Positions 47,368-58,467 of a stretch of 64,000 nucleotides of DNA are shown in pieces. The DNA lies in NCBI GenBank assembly GCA_932521025.1, contig OW051473.1:3658001-3722000 (forward strand), written 5' to 3'. The notes under the pieces are model-generated. The model ran no database searches. It was not told where the DNA came from and worked only from the letters and a program-made list of their open reading frames with translations. The number at the start of each line of letters is the position of its first letter. Position 1 is the first letter of the stretch. The translations under genes were made by a program, and so were the position numbers. This stretch comes from Oscheius onirici (taxonomy: Eukaryota; Nematoda; Chromadorea; Rhabditida; Rhabditidae).

Positions 47368-50300
47368 ATGGCCATGGAAATGATGTATTACAGCATGGCC
47401 GCCTTAAATGGCAATCTAAGTGATCAGCTACAGTCCCAATTGGGATATTTGCCTATGCAGAATGGAGATCAAAAAGGATTTCAACCTTCTTATAAACGAA
47501 TGGCACAAAGTGAGTTGATATCCAATTTCAAACATCGATTAAGCGATTCAGTTTTCAATATAAACAAGTTCTTTGTACTAAACTGGCAGTGTGCAAAGCA
47601 TGATCTGTTCTTTACTTTAACCAAAGATTACATCGCCACAGCAGACACGCGTGAAAGTCGACTGTCAATTCCACTTTTTTCGTTTACTTAACTTTTGCGA
47701 AGCAGTTTATCCAGGAGCCCAAAGTACACAGATTTCGGCGGAATAAAGGCGCGTTTTTCTTCCAACGAAATTTCATTAGAGAAGAATAACCGATAAATGC
47801 GTTAGAATGAAGACCAGTCAGATCTTCTCTCCCTTTAGACCAAAGTTAAGACATATTTACATACACAAGAAGAGCAGAAAACAGTCTTTAACGGCATGGA
47901 GATTAATCCTAGATTAGTATATCCTCGTGCACATTTTCATTTTTGTGGCTGCGCACTCTGTTCTTCAGTGTAATGCGACTGCTCTTGCGACAAAGCACGA
48001 ACATCAGCGGTGTCACAAAATATCGCTTCTGGGAAAAACAAAACGAGAATTCCCTGAAGAGTTGGTTGCAATTTAATAGAAACTAATTGCAGGGAGAAAA
48101 GTCCCGGAAGGAGAGCTCTGTGCCGTTTGTTCCGACTTGGCTACTGGATATCATTATGGAGTGGCAAGCTGCAATGGCTGGTGAGTCTGAAACCAAACTA
48201 TATTCTCTGAAAAAATGTTCTCCGTCTATCAATCCAATGCCTTTGATTGTTTGTGCACTGAAGGTTTTCTAACCCTTGCTGGATGTGTGGGGTGAGAGCG
48301 CGAGCGAGCGAGAGAGACTCGCTTCCTCTCACGTGGTGAGGAATGTTTTCAGCAGTCTCTCTCGTAATCGATGAAAAACTAGGCAAGACTTGAGAGAGCA
48401 TGCATCAGACGAACTTTACTGGAACTTACCTTAATGAGAGTTTAACACTTTTATATAGAACCTTGAAATAAATAGGATGAGAAAATAACGCAAATTACTT
48501 CACCCACGCATTAATGAGAGAGATCCTGAAAAATATCTTGTTTTCAGCAAAACCTTCTTTCGACGAACAATCGTCAGTGAGCAGACTTTTATCTGCCAAT
48601 ACAACGGAAACTGCGACGTTAATAAGAGTTTGTTCCTTAAAATTAGGTTCATCAATTCATTTTTCAGATATCCGTTGCGCATGTCGACATTGTCGATTCA
48701 ACAAATGTTTGGCCGTTGGGATGGATGCCAAAGGTTTGTACTACTCCCTCTGCCCAGCAAAAAATGCTTTCCAGCAAGGTCCAGTTTCCATCAGCTCTAT
48801 TTGCTTTGCCTTGAGCGGCGCCCTAAAATGATCTAAACAAAGCGACAGTGTTAATACCCTAGAGAAACATTGAAGAGCACTTTTGACAAATTCGAAAATA
48901 TTCGAGAATGACGCGTCAAAACATGGCTATTCCGGTGTCCGGCACTTTCAATCACTAAGCCAATAATCGTATCATACGCCTTGGCTGCTGTAGTCCAAAT
49001 TTTATCATAAAGCTTGTTTGTGTCAGTTAAAGATCATCCAAATGATTCTGTATGAAACGCCATGCGAGACTGAATATTTATGGCTGCCTAGAACGCCTCT
49101 TGCTTAGCGTTAATCTCCCGATTAACTATGCTCCTAGTCTATCATAATGGAAAGGAATAGACGTCAGACTGAACTTGATATTTTCAGCCATCCAAAATGA
49201 CAGGGATCGAATAGGTCCGACGAAAAAGCCAAAAATCAGCAGTGGATCCGACGACGATCAGGCCATTACTCCCAGCAGAGCACACGACCAGGTATTGAGT
49301 GGCCCATTTCCATTTTGAGCAGGCTCTTTTCTCGTCCTAAACTTCTCACTTTCGTTTACAATTCCGTGATTTATTCATGTCTTGGCACCAGAAAGCAGCC
49401 AAAACAAGACATGCCCAGGGGACCCTGAAGCAATCTAGGCGCATACTGGAAACAGGCTTTTCAGGATATTGTCGAGCATCTGAGCCAGGTGGAACAGCTC
49501 TGCCAAGAACTAAGGAGATGTCTTATGCCCGAAGTGACGGGCGTGCAACAAGCACTCCAATCACCCTGCTTACTCTTCGAGACGGCCGACTTGAAACCCG
49601 ACGTATGAGTTAGCACATTTCATTTACAAAGTGTCGATTTGCAGCCCAACGCCATATTCAAAGAACTTTATCCCGCTTCCATGAATGACATCCGCGTCTG
49701 GAATATCCGAGAAATGAGAATATGCATCGAATGGGGAAAGACTTTCGAGGCTTACCAAAGGTTAAATGCCTATGACCAGGTTTGTACTTTTGAGCCGCCC
49801 ACAGGCATTACGTAAACAAGCCCCATTATTCATACCTCACAAATTGAGATGTACCCATGTGAGGCGTCTAAATTGGCATGAATTGAAGCATAATTGCATA
49901 TCTGGATAAACTTTGTTCGTTTGGAACTTCCGTCTGACGAAATGTTATTTTCCATATACATATTAAGGCAAAAGCCTAGTCGCTGAAGCGTACGGGAATA
50001 AACACATGGGCCAGAGGATTCTGTGCACTTATCGAAAGTTCTAAGATCGAGAAATTTTAGTTCGCTCTGGTGCGGAATTTTGCCTTCGCCTTCAATCTCC
50101 TCAATCGAGTTTTTTATTCCCCGGACCACGGCCCAGACAAGATTGTCTTCCAAAACGGAGCCTTCATTATGCGACAACCTCAACAACAAGTGAGTCCCCA
50201 GAACTGCAACGTCACAGTTTTGTGCTCTTTAGGTCCAATTGTCTGGTTGTCGACCGATTTACACGCGACAAATGGACGAAATTATGCTTCCCTTCCGACG

Positions 50301-50749
50301 ATTACAGCTGTCCGTGTCGGAATTTGCCACCTTTAAAGCAGCTCTGTTCTTTAATCCCGGTGAGCTTAAGTGTGAGCAGAATTGCGAAAGGGAACAGTTA
50401 GAATTCTGATCCTTTAAAGAATTTCCACTCAAAAACATAGGCTTCTTTTGCAGACGCACTTGATCTTTCAAGTCAGTCCAAACCAGAGGTCTACGAAGAG
50501 AGGAACAAGTACTTGAGTGCTTTGTTCACAGTCATCACTTCAAAATTAGGAATGACCGCCGGTGTTCAAAAGTACGGAACATTATTGATGATGACAGCAA
50601 GTATCCAGGTAACATTCTGATTTGCAATTATGCAATGGATCTTTCAGAATATTTTGGCGCAAAATGAGGAGAATATGCAAGTGATGGAGTTGTTTAAAAA
50701 CTGGGAGGTGGATCCATTTGTTAAAGAGCTGTGCATGAAAAGGTCGTGA
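47368..50749 (+). CDS. HNF4-type nuclear hormone receptor
   Basis: Transcription factor with a classical, conserved DNA-binding domain, unlike the three receptors at the left end. ATG 47368 begins MAMEMMYYSMAALNGNLSDQ. A 583-nt intron precedes ELCAVCSDLATGYHYGVASC, and the P-box CNGCKTFFRRT, the second finger (CACRHCRFNKCLAVGMD) and the C-terminal extension AIQNDRDRIGPTKK follow. The ligand-binding domain contains QDIVEHLSQVEQLCQELRRC, NIREMRICIEWGKTFEAYQR, RNFAFAFNLLNRVFYS and QMDEIMLPFRRLQLSVSEFA, and ends ELFKNWEVDPFVKELCMKRS before TGA at 50747-50749. Introns are longer than elsewhere (up to about 580 nt). The junction between the linker ending RAHDQ and the first ligand-domain helix (49290-49440) could not be fixed. 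The DNA-binding domain and ligand domain match HNF4-derived nematode receptors; I cannot name the orthologue. Confidence 0.9.
48292..48332. repeat. Intronic purine-rich hairpin
   Basis: GTGAGAG...GCGAG pairs with CTCGC...CTCTCAC inside the intron that splits the receptor's zinc-finger region, giving 12 bp in two blocks separated by a small internal loop. The same stretch is GAGC low-complexity. Confidence 0.6.
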
Positions 50750-51632
50750 GATGAGACGCAAAGTGATCAGCAAACCCCCGTTCGGAATCTAGTCAGTTCA
50801 TTTTTCCATGTTCCCTACCTCTCCTATCCCTCATGTTGTCATACAAAATGCCCGTCTCTGCTCCCTTCAATTTCTCCTACTCAGTTGTGACTCTTTCAGT
50901 TGTTCTCTCTCATTTTCCCCTTCTCATGGACTCAGCGCTTAACTCCCTGCATATTTCAGTCTGCCACCTAGTTAGAACCCAGTTAGACAAATCGAGTCGA
51001 TCGCATTTCAGGGATACTTGTACCTATTTGTTCTAGTGATTTGTTGGCAAAAGAAGAGTAGAGCTCTAATAAGATTGAGATTATTTTTCATATTGAATTA
51101 GAGAATGATTTATGTATCTGGTTACTGGTATTGTGATCGTTGCACAAGCGTCGGAACCTCTCTTTCCCCTAGTTAGAAAAGTTCCCTCTCCCCACTCCCG
51201 CGCTTGCCAAATGGCGTTAGTCAATGCACATTCGTGTCTCATCGATCTTCTGGTTTTGTACAATGAACGTTTTTCTGTTGTTAGAATTGTATCTTTTTTA
51301 AGAAAAGTTCTTCACGGGTACAATAACTCTTACACAGGAACCCTTGAAGCAAACCGGTTTCATTCCTTTCATGGTTGTTTGACCCTCAAACTTCCTTTCA
51401 CTTTGGACACGCAAAAAAGCAATATTTGGAAGAGCTCTGTGTGGTCGTTCCACGCAATGCGATAACATCAATCTCATAAAAAACATTTATCGTTCAAAAT
51501 GTTCGACTATAGTGAAGACGATTTGGCCATTATACAGATGTGGGCGAAGGAGAAACACCAATTCCCTTTTCTCCGGCTTCTTGAACACTCGAGCAAAAGC
51601 CGATGGCTTAAACAGAAATACATGAGAACTGA
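50750..51632. other. Intergenic, no gene seen
   Basis: Convergent spacer between the receptor and the RPA1-like gene. A 43-codon plus-strand frame at 51499 and a 117-codon frame at 51112 have no supporting features. Confidence 0.5.
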
Positions 51633-52600
51633 TTAAGGATCAACATCATTCTTTTTTATCTCAGCTGCTTCGTCACCGGTCATCCCGAAAAGCTTCTCAG
51701 CTTCAGCAGAAAAGATAGTCGCTTCTATTTCCGATCCGTCATAATGCAATGTGATCTTAAAGAAGCTGATTAAAATCAGAGACCAGGGAATGTTCTCACG
51801 AGAACTCTAAAGTTCCACATAAAATCGTCATCTAATTCGTTGCAGCTCGAACAATTGGGAGTATTTCCCCAACAAAAGATGTTCTTTCGGTAACAAGATG
51901 GGCTTTTACACACCTACAAAAATAAATTCAGTGTGATGGACTTTTAAGACCTTGAACAGATTATTGACTCCTGAAGCTTTAGCTATTTTTGCAACCACAT
52001 AGTATCTTTCGTGCTCCAGTTCAGAGTTTGTTGCTACATCTCTGTTGCTGACCATTTTGCTCAAGTAAACAACTGAAATAGTGTAAAAAAATTTCTTTCA
52101 CACTCTCTCACCTTTCGAAATTTTTTCTGTTATGAGATCTTCATGGGAGTGCCGAGTAATCTGAACCCATCCTTGTTGTATACGATTGAAATACCTCACT
52201 CCCATAGTTCAGACAACATCTGAACGGTGAGTTGGCTTGCCGGTGCTCGTGAAGGAACGTATCGGCACGCAATGTTCCGTTGCTCAAGTAATACTTTGTC
52301 TATTAACAAATGTTATCGTATATTGAAAAATTTACCCGTTCGTTTATTACTGCGTTGCAAATAACTCCTTTGTCTTCCCACGCTTCAAACAGCATCACTG
52401 TTCCTTGAACGTCACCAGCGGTAAACGTGAAAACCTATGAAAGTTAAGGCAGACGAATTCAATACCTCTGATATTTTTCGAGTTAAGTGATTCTTGACTT
52501 TCTTAAGACCTTCCACATAGTGTACTTCTTCGCAGATCCTCCATTTCGGCTCCAAGAGGACATCATTCAGCGAGTCCAAAGGAACAATGGGCTCCGGCAT
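51633..52600 (-). CDS. RPA1-like OB-fold protein with C-terminal zinc motif
   Basis: Related to the large subunit of replication protein A, which binds single-stranded DNA in replication, repair and recombination. Exons on the minus strand join cleanly: MPEPIVPLDSLNDVLLEPKW at ATG 52598-52600, VFTFTAGDVQGTVMLFEAWE, TKYYLSNGTLRADTF, ITRHSHEDLITEKIS, and VVYLSKMVSNRDVATNSELE. A cysteine cluster follows (CKSPSCYRKNIFC, then NCSSC), then WNFRVL, spliced via an AAG acceptor to ITLHYDGSEIEATIFSAEAE and KLFGMTGDEAAEIKK, and TAA at 51633-51635. The KYYLSNGTLR motif resembles RPA1 DBD-B, and the cysteine cluster plus NFRVL resembles the zinc-containing DBD-C. At about 230 residues it is far shorter than RPA1 (about 600). 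A possible upstream exon (52616-52674, with VEKGDHVCQILGVCARA) would extend DBD-B. It is either a diverged RPA1 paralogue or a meiosis-type relative. Confidence 0.6.
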
Positions 52601-53808
52601 GCTCTAGCACAGACACCGAGGATCTGGCAAACATGGTCGCCTTTTTCAACGTTGCAAAGCATGGGCGCGACCTGATAACACATTCAGAGCTGAGAGACTT
52701 TGTTTGCTAAACAAAATGCATTTGATCACACTGTTAGAAAGTCTTCTTTTCTATAACTCCTCCTTCCAGTACATTTGGCTCCCTTATAAGAGCAGACTGA
52801 TTCCGACAAAAGGAATTCAACCCGAGGAAAAATAGAGCGATTTCGCAAGTGGGCCTGATCTCAGTACTTATAATTTCTTCTAGAATTCAGTATAACAAAG
52901 TACGTGCCTCATAGGAAAGCTGTTTGCTGTCTATTTCGCACTATTAACTGACAGATAGTGAAATGTGCAAGATTTGTACGGCAAGACTAAAAATCTATTG
53001 TCTACGCTTAAAGACGGGAGTAACGGATAAAGAAAGAAAATAACGGAATGAATTTCTATGGAAAGTACACGAATTGCAGTAGGACAACGACGAAGATGGC
53101 GAGATAAAGTCAGAGATATTACTGGACAGACTTGATGGAGAATGAAAAAAGATAAAATGGTCCAACTTTAGAGACGCCCTTCTCGATCATTAGACTTGAT
53201 AAAACGAATAAAGAAAGAAAAGACGGGAGTCCAGACTGTATGAACTTTCAAATTTACGTACTGTACTGACCCGCCCCAGTTTTTTGAGATAAGCCTTAAG
53301 CTCGATCTAATATAATGAATGTTCCACCTTGAACTCAGCCGACATTCAAATTTTAAGGTTCTCTGAATGCTATCAAATACATAATTTTTATGAGAACGAC
53401 GAGATTTTCGACGAGGTTCATAATGGGAAGGATGGTGTCGGTGATGTCGCAGTTCAGTTACTCTTCTCGTCACGGGCTTTTCGCGTCAAAAAGGTTAGTT
53501 TTGTGCGACTTTTGTACTTTGTTCCGTGCCGATCCACTAGCGGCTGTTGCTATTTGTTTACATCATTTGGCGGTTTCCTCCAGGATCAGCCAAGAACCTT
53601 GCTTTCTAAATCGATTTTTGCATTTGTACCTGCATTGTTTTTCTCAATAGCAACAATTTTCGGTCTTTCTTTTATCGCTCAAGTTTAATCAGTGTCCAGT
53701 GCCAAGGTTACACCAGTCCCTAGCACAAATCATTGATTTCCGCCGCATCAACATGTTTGTTTATTCACTTCTTCGCTAGAGGTTCAGGTTTTACAAGACA
53801 CTTTTCAG
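52601..53808. other. Intergenic with LINE fragment
   Basis: Contains a candidate extra 5' exon of the RPA1-like gene (52616-52674), the retroelement fragment listed separately, and a 119-codon plus-strand frame (53329-53688) with a hydrophobic end. That frame has no recognisable domain and is not called. Confidence 0.5.
53080..53223 (+). mobile_element. LINE-type retrotransposon 3' end, copy 2 (degenerate)
   Basis: Reads VGQRRRWRDKVRDITGQT, a stop where copy 1 has TGG, then WRMKKDKMVQL and RRPSRSLDLIKRIKKEK. It ends in the same CGATCATTAGACTTGATAAA tail as copy 1 at 33.9 kb. The two copies are in opposite orientation, 19 kb apart. Confidence 0.6.
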
Positions 53809-55821
53809 ATGGTGCTGTTTCTCCTGGTATTAGCAGTGCTGCCGTATCTGGTCATACTTCTTTTGCTGTTCAGTGTGTTTGACTGGTCGATTGGATTAAG
53901 GGAACTGTTTGTAGAAACCCTAATACGGACATTTGAGGCAAGTTACAGCGGTAAATGCGCTGCGTACAATTTGCATACTCGCTGAGTCAAACGCGACTAA
54001 ACCCCGAACCATTTGAATGTGTAATTTCCGTGGGGAGCCTCGCTTGATGCCGAAGACGAGTCTTCCAAAGATGAAGAAGAAGATGGAGAAGCTCCAGGAA
54101 AAATCAAGAAACGTCCCTCCTCGTCGAATCTGGGTGTGCAGCTTTTTTTCCTTTAATCAAGCTTTCATCTGATTCAGGCATTATTTCGCGAGAGAAGTCG
54201 AATGCAATCGACGAAAAACTCCACTCAACTGATGCTCCTGTCTCCAAACACTCCACGATCGGTACTCTTGTAGACGACACATTGGATTTTATCACTGTTA
54301 GTACTCTTTTGGCTTTTTTTTCACAGTTTTTTCTATCGTCAGGCTGGAATTGAAGCCATAATCGAAGATGAGGTAACTTCTCGTTTCAAAGCTGCTGAGC
54401 TTCCCTCTTGGAATCTCTTGACAAGAACTAGCGCACCGTTTCAACACATCAGGTTTGTTTTTCTTCAGTAGATGCACAACATGTCCCACCCGGAGATCAA
54501 AAATCATCTTAATATTTCAGTTGGAAGCTTTCTCTGTTCTGGGCTGCTGGACTAGTCTTCCGCTACGTTCTCGTAGTTCCTGTTCGAGCTATCATTTGGG
54601 CTATTGGAATGCTAATTATGGTCATTCTCACGTTCATCATCGGTATTATTCCACACAAAGGGTAAGACAACAGTCAAAGTGTGAATTTTCATATTTTTTT
54701 TCTCAGAGCCAAAAGATTCCTCAACCGGCATGCTATGTTGTGCTCAATGAGAATCATGGCACGAGCTTTCTCCAGCATTATCAGATTCCATGATAGGTAT
54801 GTAAAATGATACTTTGGGTTGTATTTTTGTGAGTTTCAGGGAAAACAGAGCCACTCACGGAGGAATCTGCGTTGCAAACCATACTTCTCCCATTGATGTG
54901 TTGATGCTCAGCTGCGACAACTGTTATGCTATGATCGGTCAACGCCAAGGCGGAATTCTTGGTAAGTTCCACTTTCTTCCTTTCATTGACACATTACAGG
55001 ATTCATCCAAACTACCCTCAGTCGAGCTGAACACCACATTTGGTTTGAAAGAAGCCAGGCATCGGACAGAAAGCATGTGACTGAACGTCTTCGAGAACAC
55101 GTGGAAGACGAGTCCAAATTGCCCATCATCATCTTCCCTGAAGGCACGTGTATCAACAATACGTCTGTCATGATGTTCAAAAAGGGCTCGTTCGAGGTGA
55201 GACATACAAGTTTGTTTTCCATTCTCATTTCATTCAGATTGGTAGTACAATTTATCCAATTGCAATGAAATACGATTGCCGATTGACTGATGCTTTCTGG
55301 AACAGTAGTGAACAATCCTATGGAGCCTATCTTTGGAGAATGATGACGTCTTGGGCCATCATTTGCGATGTCTGGTATCTACCGCCCATGACTCGGCAAG
55401 AAGGCGAGGATGCTATTGCTTTCTCCAAACGAGTGAAGAAGGCCATTGCCAAAAAAGGCGGTCTAATTGACTTGGAATGGGACGGAATGTTAAAAAGAGA
55501 AAAAGTAAGTGCTTTATTGCCTCTTTCCTTGATAAACGACTTTAAGGTTTCCGAGAAACTGATCAAGCTGCAGCAGAAACTGTACTACGAGAGATTGGAG
55601 AGGACGACAACTCTTGCAGACGAAAAGGAGAAACAAGATATTCTCGATTATGTTGAGGTAGCCATTATTCGATTATTTTTATATAATTCATTTAGCAACT
55701 AACCGAAGAAGACCGGTACAATCTCTGTGGAGAAATTGATGAAAACGACGATGAGATAGAAGTCATTAGAAAAGTGTCAAAGTTCATTCCAACGCCAGTA
55801 TCTGTGAAAAAAGAAGACTAA
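53809..55821 (+). CDS. Glycerol-3-phosphate acyltransferase, GPAT3/4 type (acl family)
   Basis: ER-membrane enzyme that acylates glycerol-3-phosphate, the first step of glycerolipid synthesis. ATG 53809 follows a TTTTCAG acceptor directly and encodes a hydrophobic segment (MVLFLLVLAVLPYLVILLLL). An acidic Ser-rich region (KDEEEDGEAPGKIKKRPSSS) precedes LPSWNLLTRTSAPFQHISWK and two membrane segments (FWAAGLVFRYVLVVPVRAII and MLIMVILTFIIGIIP). Catalytic and binding motifs follow: VANHTSPIDVLML (NHxxxxD) and IIIFPEGTCINNTSVMMFKK (FPEGT), then IYPIAMKYDCRLTDAFWNSS and MMTSWAIICDVWYLPPM. These are characteristic of GPAT3/4 rather than true AGPATs. The protein ends FIPTPVSVKKED before TAA at 55819-55821. 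The first intron, near 53951, ends in an atypical GGGGAG. In C. elegans this corresponds to acl-4 or acl-5; I cannot decide which. Confidence 0.9.
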
Positions 55822-55961
55822 ATCTTCTCTTTGCTTGATTTTGTATTCTATGATTCATTAGAAACAGAACAACCTGTGCCATTAAAACCAGTACGTGTCT
55901 ACTATCTGTGTCCTCCCGATAAGATCAATCAATCTAATTGTCTGCTCATTTACCTGTACAA

Positions 55962-56064
55962 AATAAACGTGTTTTGTTACACCATACTTTCATGTTTTTG
56001 TTTGTTTAGCCATCACAGTCTACATTGCCTCCTCTTCTCCTTCACAATCTTTACCACAGGCACA
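55962..56064 (+). promoter_or_regulatory. Operon junction: polyadenylation signal and trans-splice acceptor
   Basis: AATAAA at 55962-55967 is followed 92 nt later by a pyrimidine-rich acceptor TTTACCACAG (ending 56059), 5 nt before the next ATG. A roughly 100-nt gap between an upstream poly(A) signal and a downstream trans-splice site is the hallmark of nematode operons using SL2-type leaders. Confidence 0.6.
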
Positions 56065-57490
56065 ATGACTGGTATTGTTAACGGGCCGATTCCTGATGAT
56101 TTCATGACCGACATATCACATCGACTAAGTGCAGCAAAGTTTTTTTCTGATGATGCTCCTTTTGAAATTCTTGGTGAGATCAATTTACTTATTTGAGGCC
56201 ATTTAATTAGATCAGCTTCTCCTTCCGCAAGAAAAAGTCTATCATGCGGTGAAAAACAGCGAAGACGCTTACGAAGCAATCAAAACTATGCGGGTATAGT
56301 TTTAGTTCGCACGAAAAATACAAGACTTTAGGTGCGCGGAGCTCCTTTGATCGCGATCGTTGGAACCCGCGGTCTTCTTCTAGATCTTCTCCACCTTGAC
56401 CAATTCATTTCTCCAGAAGCTTTTGAAGCTTTTGTGAACGAGAAAGCTGTTTTTCTCCTTTCTTCCCGACCAACAGCGATCAATCTTTCAAACGCGTTGG
56501 AGATTGCTAAGAATGCTGCAAAAATAACAGGAGAAACTTTGACTAAAATCAAGAGGTTGGTTGTGAAAGAAGTTCAATAGTTTTTTACAGTGTCAAAAAG
56601 GCAATGTTGAAAATCTACCATGATGAGCAAGAAGAGAATCGTCGTTTGATCTGGAATGGCTACCAAGAGGTGAATTTCATGTTAAAGTTATGTTAAAGAA
56701 TATTTTCAGATTATCAGTTTATCAGAAGACTCTAAGAAAAAGTTTACGATAATGACCATCTGTAATACTGGTTCACTAGCTACAACATCTTGGGGAACTG
56801 CTCTTGGTATATATTTTGTCATTTTATTTGAGATAGTTTCTAGGTGTAATCCGAGCGCTTCACGCCCACAATCGTCTTCAAGAAGTCTTTGCACTCGAGA
56901 CCAGACCATATAACCAGGTATTATTCCTAACCTATGATATTTCAAAGAACATTAGGGTATTCGTTTGACGGCAACCGAGTTAGCTCACGGAAACGTTCCT
57001 TTCACTGTTATTACCGACAGTATGGCTGCTTGGACAATGAAAACGAAACACATTGATGCTGTAATCGCAGGTGCTGACCAGGTTGCTCTCAACGGGGACA
57101 CGGCCAACAAAATTGGAACGTACATGCTGTCGGTGGTGGCAAAACATCACAACGTCCCGTTTTATATTGCGGTTAGTCAGCTAATAGTAACAAACACATT
57201 ATTCAGGCTCCTTTCACTACGATCAATCCGAAAAGAGGAACAGGAGAAACTATTCCGATCGAGGAACGACCGGCTATCGAAATGCTAACAGTGCAGGGTA
57301 AGCGTTTAATACTGTATTGTTAATACACCTCAAATTAGGAAACTATCTCGGTTCTCCATCCACACCTGTATGGAATCCTGCATTTGATGTCACGCCGGGA
57401 GAGCTGATTTCGGCAATTATCACGGATTTCGGAAACATTCGTCCAGCAGATCTACAGGATGCCGTTCGTCATCATATGAACTTGAATTAG
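56065..57490 (+). CDS. Methylthioribose-1-phosphate isomerase (MRI1/MtnA)
   Basis: Converts methylthioribose-1-phosphate to methylthioribulose-1-phosphate in the methionine salvage pathway; structurally related to eIF2B-alpha/beta/delta. ATG 56065 gives [13 protein letters not shown]. Signature motifs are [40 protein letters not shown] (substrate loop RGAP), [33 protein letters not shown] (catalytic Cys in CNTG), [25 protein letters not shown], and [20 protein letters not shown] with the catalytic Asp in [14 protein letters not shown] and the end [12 protein letters not shown] before TAG at 57488-57490 complete it. These distinguish it from eIF2B subunits, which lack the CNTG and GAD catalytic pair. 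It is complete, with short introns. Probably cotranscribed with the acyltransferase upstream. Confidence 0.93.
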
Positions 57491-58467
57491 CTATTCAATA
57501 CTGTTGTGAATTTGATTGTAGACTAGTTTGATGATAAAGTGAGAACTTCCCTAACTATTTTTATTTTTGTCAGCCAAAACAGTGCTTGAAAATGATAAAA
57601 CAGCGAAAATTGTGATCATCTGTGAAGATCACGGGAGAGTGTAGACTAGATGAAAGTTCGCGCCGATTCCCAAGCAACTGTTCCGGGTAATTTTTGAAGA
57701 GAGTACTATGTCTGTCTATCATGTCTACTGCACCGTTTATATCGAGTTTTTATCATTTTTGAATCTTTAAAATGGATGTGATTAATTCATTACCAGAGCC
57801 TGATTGGATTCGTGCCGGACGAGGTTTACACATGGGAAATGCAGATGTTAGATAAGGCCAAAGATCCGGTTTTGGCTGGTCTCAAGGCAACAACTTCCTT
57901 CCATCTCGAACTTTCACTCCTGTTACGAGTATTTACTGTTTTCTTGCGCCTATTTTGTCGTTTATTTGCGGGAAAAGCTAACAAACAAAACTTTCCGCGT
58001 GCTATAACTCCTTGTCGCCGAGTCAGCTGATTTCCCCGTGAGCGCGATTGCCTGCGTATTCAATGTGCCATTCCTGCTCTAATCGCATCCAGTCCTTATT
58101 AATTTTTGAATGAATTCTAAAGTAAAAACTTGGAAACATTTTCTTTATTATTTGTTGTACAATAGCGAAAAATTACGGCAAATAATTATTGTTGTTTCAT
58201 AACTGCACCGCCATAACTTTGTTGTTGATTTCAAACCACTTCCCTTTGTTTTTCTTCTCTTATCTTGTCAAAAAGTTCACTGTCCTAGTATTTTGTTGTG
58301 GACCAGGCTCTGGCTGGTCTTGTTGAATCAGGTGACCCGCTCTTACAGTAATCGATATTTGGCAGTTTTATCGAATGTGTACTTATCTTTCGCTTTCTAA
58401 ATTTTACACACACCCCTTTTCTTATTTTTTTCTATTTCTTCAAATTTTTAAACACCTTCCAGATTCG
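57491..58467 (+). other. Intergenic, no confident gene
   Basis: About 1 kb between the isomerase and atg-2. A 72-codon frame at 57812 and a shorter one at 57772 (MDVINSLPEPDWIRAG) have no domain or splice support. Confidence 0.5.

Noticed and set aside
49830-50189. 119-codon minus-strand open frame within the HNF4-type receptor
   Set aside because: It overlaps a ligand-domain exon antisense and an intron, with no motif or splice sites of its own.
51633-52250. A frameshift in the RPA1-like gene after CCLNYGS
   Set aside because: A 34-nt GTATTT-TTCAG intron one codon later joins the exons in frame.
53329-53688. 119-codon plus-strand frame with a hydrophobic C-terminus
   Set aside because: No recognisable domain or signal peptide, and it sits between a retroelement fragment and the acyltransferase leader region.
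53809-54055. A possible GC-AG intron donor after RTFE in the acyltransferase
   Set aside because: A normal GTAAAT donor 13 nt further on joins in frame, so no rare donor is needed.
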